In this document: in pieces, positions 61,296 through 64,000 of the stretch
Layout: every line of letters begins with the position of its first letter
Position numbering within the stretch: position 1 is the stretch's first letter
Assembly: GCA_930367205.1 (NCBI GenBank)
Contig: OV884012.1
Location: 51,357,239 to 51,421,238 of the forward strand
Direction: 5' to 3'
From: Acanthosoma haemorrhoidale
Taxonomy: Eukaryota > Arthropoda > Insecta > Hemiptera > Acanthosomatidae
Length of the DNA: 64,000 nt
Notes under the pieces: model-generated
What the model saw: the letters and a program-made list of their open reading frames with translations, nothing else
What the model was told of the DNA's origin: nothing
Database searches by the model: none
Position numbers and translations under genes: made by a program

Positions 61296-62641
61296 TCTTC
61301 TCAAAAATTCAAATGCCACCAAGTATTTTTCCAGCGAGCAGGTGGAAGCTCCTCGTTTCATTCTCTAGCCATGTGACTAAGACAACAAAGAGAAAGAGGA
61401 CAAGAGAAGACCCTTAGGACATGAGTGGTGATGATGCCAGAGCCAATACCTGGATCTCAAGACATACTTATCTATTTACAATAGATCAAATGGCCGCCAC
61501 CGCTTTAAACGAAGAGTTGGTTTGAATGGACGAGAGAGGGTTATTGCAAGAGGAGTTGGCCATATGATTTGGATGTTGGGATCGGATTTCATGAAATTTT
61601 CTGTTTCCAGGCATGCAGGCTGACCGGAGATGAGGACATCTCGGTTCGGATCCCGACACTGTCCCTAAAAGTTTTGTTCGGTTAATATAGGGATTCGCTA
61701 ATTCTTCATTCGAGAATTCGCTATCCATTTTTTTTAGGAAGCTAAGTGGAGCTTTACCTAATTGTCTATTGTTCCGGGATATAAGTAGGTTATTGCATTA
61801 TTGATGTAGCATTTCTTTCAATTATGTGTTTAACAGTTAACATTTTTAACTTTCTTTAAGTGTTTAACTTTTTTCACCAACGTCAATTTTTATACACAAA
61901 CCCAATGCAACCTATATATCTGCACGGGGCAAAAAAAGTCTACCGAACTACGTTTGCACTTAACTAATTTTGAAGTTGAGTCGGCTTACCTCAGCAGTAG
62001 TGGTTACATAACAAGCCATTGCCCCATAGGACTAATGATGATTCGTAATAACAAATTAGTGGATGAAACAGATTCGCGTTCATATTTTTTTTTCGTGATT
62101 AGATAAAAATGTTAGTTTTTGTAAAAAATGAGAGTACCCTTTAAGTTCCTCCATCCTTAGGTTAATCTAAGGCCTGCCTCAATACTTAAATATTATCGAA
62201 TCAATACTCGACCTCAGGGTTGATTTTGTTTTTTTTAGCTTGCTTAAATTGCTATAAAAATTATTAAATTATTAATATTAATTAAAGTATTTAAAAAAAT
62301 TAAGTTGCTGTTAATTAAGTTACCCACCTCCCCTGGCTCACTTTAGAGCTGTTATTGTCTCAGAGAAAATGGATTTGCAGCATTAGCTCTTGTCGTTAAT
62401 CTTTCCCCCCATTCCCCTCCAATATCGGTCTTTTTCTCTCCCTCGATCATGGATTTTCCCCTTAAATTTGTTTTACTAAGACTGAGTGTTTTTCAAACGA
62501 GATTTATTCTATTATGCGAACTTATACTATCTGCGTTTTAGAGAAAGCTTTAGACACCGCTGATCATTTTATTTTATCAATCAAATCGTTAATAAACAAC
62601 TTCCTCTTAGCGGGTTTTTACTCCATGTTAGGTAGTGGCTT
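61296..62641. other. Non-coding stretch
   Basis: No supported gene. Frames of up to 80 codons (61486-61728 minus) lack motifs. Confidence 0.5.
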
Positions 62642-62792
62642 ACACTATAGTTGCCGTCACGAAATTAGAAGCTTGAAAACCCGCAATACATGGTAAGAGC
62701 TATTGTCGCTTTGTGCACTACTTCTCTTTTTCATCCACGTGATCCCTTGGCTTCGATATTGTCAATCATTAAGTATTAAGCAAACTAGAGAT
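62642..62792 (+). repeat. Dispersed repeat, copy 2
   Basis: It is the same-orientation match of 23013-23159, about 39.6 kb away. Confidence 0.8.
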
Positions 62793-64000
62793 TATTCACT
62801 ACTCCCTACTACCAGTAATCACTCACTACCACTATTACCTCTCACTAACCAACTCTACGATAAGAACCAATGAACAAAGTAGTTTTATTATACATCTTAA
62901 ACAAAATTGAGCAATAAAAAACAAAAACAATTAAAAATTGGCAGTATATCGTGTCAAGTTGAAAAGTTTTTCAAAAAAATATTTCCCGCTAACCCTTAAT
63001 ATTTATTTTCCGAGCGCTATGTCCTGGAATAAGCGAAAACTCCGGTAGCGCAATGAGTGCACAATCTTTTGATTGTAGTTAAAAATTATTTTTTTCCGTC
63101 TTCAATCTAATCGTCTGAACAATGTTTTGATTATATTATGTATCTATACTTTATAAGTATTGTTGATGGCTATGTTTTTTTCAACTTTTATGTAATTATG
63201 TGAATTACACTGAAGTATTTTGATTTTATTATGTATGTTTTATTAACTCTGTACGGCTTGTGTAAACTGGGCATTTCTTTTTTTTTTTTTTTTTTTTTTC
63301 CTTACCTCTCAATTTTTTAAGATTATGGATAAGGGAAAAATATAGGAATTTATTTGGGGTGAGCGGATCCTTTAACTAGGAGTAGCTGTTTGAAAATTTT
63401 GGAAAATATTTTTTTTTAAGTAGTACTTAACGAGAAAGAAATATTAACAGGATTCGAACCCGGAAACTTTTGATTAAAGTTCAGTCACCCTTTTCCTTAG
63501 GATAACTCTTGTTAGGTGATATTGATGGTTGCTGGATATCGTGGCCTAATCTAACGTCATGATACTATTTTCTCACTTCAACCCATAATTACTATAGAAT
63601 ACACCCTAAAATATTAAAGTATAAAAGTGCTAAAATGATCAATTTGACTGATAACTTTTAATATCTTTCTTAAAAGTTCGTGTTGTTATCTGGTACGTGC
63701 TAAATGTCATCTACAACTCAGCATTGTCCCTATTATGGATGCCCGTTTTCAGGAATAGCGGAAACGTGCGCTGTTGGGGATAGATGACGCCCCGAACAGC
63801 GCCAGCTACTAGTGAGATCTGTCTGTCAGTGTGTGCTAGTATGAGCGAAGGCCCTCTTTGATCTTCCCAGCGCTTCCTGGAGTCGCTTTGAACCCTTTAC
63901 GGTTGGGGTACCCTGATTGGATCTACTCCTATAAGCTACTCTCTTCTATGTGTCGTATTTTCTTATAGATAGTGTGTGTTCCCTAACGAAAATATTCCTT
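62793..64000. other. Non-coding stretch with a possible tRNA-like motif
   Basis: It is AT-rich except for a GC-richer patch at about 63720-63900 that I cannot assign. A T run stands at 63279-63299. At 63445-63511 the minus strand carries GGGTTCGAATCC, a perfect tRNA B-box-like sequence, in a weak tRNA-like context (see findings). Confidence 0.45.
63445..63511 (-). other. tRNA-like B-box sequence, possible SINE or tRNA relic
   Basis: The minus strand reads CCGGGTTCGAATCCTG, matching the RNA polymerase III B-box, preceded by AACTTTAATCAAAAGTT, which can form an anticodon-like stem-loop of five pairs and seven loop bases. However, position 33 of the loop would not be U, the A-box is poor and the acceptor stem is weak. 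It is therefore not called a tRNA gene. Confidence 0.2.

Overview
This window looks like nuclear DNA of an arthropod, most likely an insect. It is AT-rich and almost empty of host coding sequence, and it is packed with decayed Tc1/mariner, Ty3/gypsy, Jockey-like and R1/I-like elements. The one host gene piece I recognise is a single 145-bp spliced exon at 17230-17374. It encodes the first half of an immunoglobulin domain of the Dscam family (best fit: the Ig7 region). No neighbouring Dscam exon was found in the window, so the exon lies between introns of at least about 17 kb upstream and 46 kb downstream, and the rest of the window is probably intronic. The order to which the insect belongs cannot be decided from this sequence.

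Layout. 1-17 kb: AT-rich non-coding DNA holding a 975-bp Tc1-type element with matching inverted ends but a transposase cut to its DNA-binding half (2779-3753), and a foldback element (4889-5118). 17-29 kb: the Dscam exon, a full-length but dead Tc1 transposase gene (18362-19330), long CT microsatellites and small dispersed repeats. 29.2-37.3 kb: two Ty3/gypsy elements of different subfamilies facing each other tail to tail. The plus-strand one has lost protease, reverse transcriptase and RNase H. The minus-strand one keeps every gag-pol domain but carries frameshifts and two in-frame amber stops. 37.3-37.9 kb: a roughly 620-bp segment that recurs inverted at 59.6-60.3 kb.

40-45.5 kb: a cluster of non-LTR retrotransposon fragments. 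It contains a Jockey-like reverse transcriptase (minus), a Jockey-like C-terminal fragment (plus), an R1/I-like C-terminal fragment (minus) and three copies of a LINE leader/ORF1-start segment. 47.8-48.7 and 58.4-60.3 kb: two copies of an LTR-like repeat starting TGTCGGG. The second has a 5-bp target duplication (GATGG) and contains a nested 5'-truncated LINE. 49.7-50.4 kb holds a local duplication, 56.7-57.1 kb another Jockey tail, and 57.7/61.2 kb an inverted repeat pair.

Nothing here forms a working gene system. The interest lies in the order of nested insertions, the asymmetric LTRs of the gypsy element, a microsatellite inside an integrase zinc-binding region, and a conserved 3' hairpin shared by LINE tails. 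All calls come from reading the sequence and translations by eye; no database search was run.
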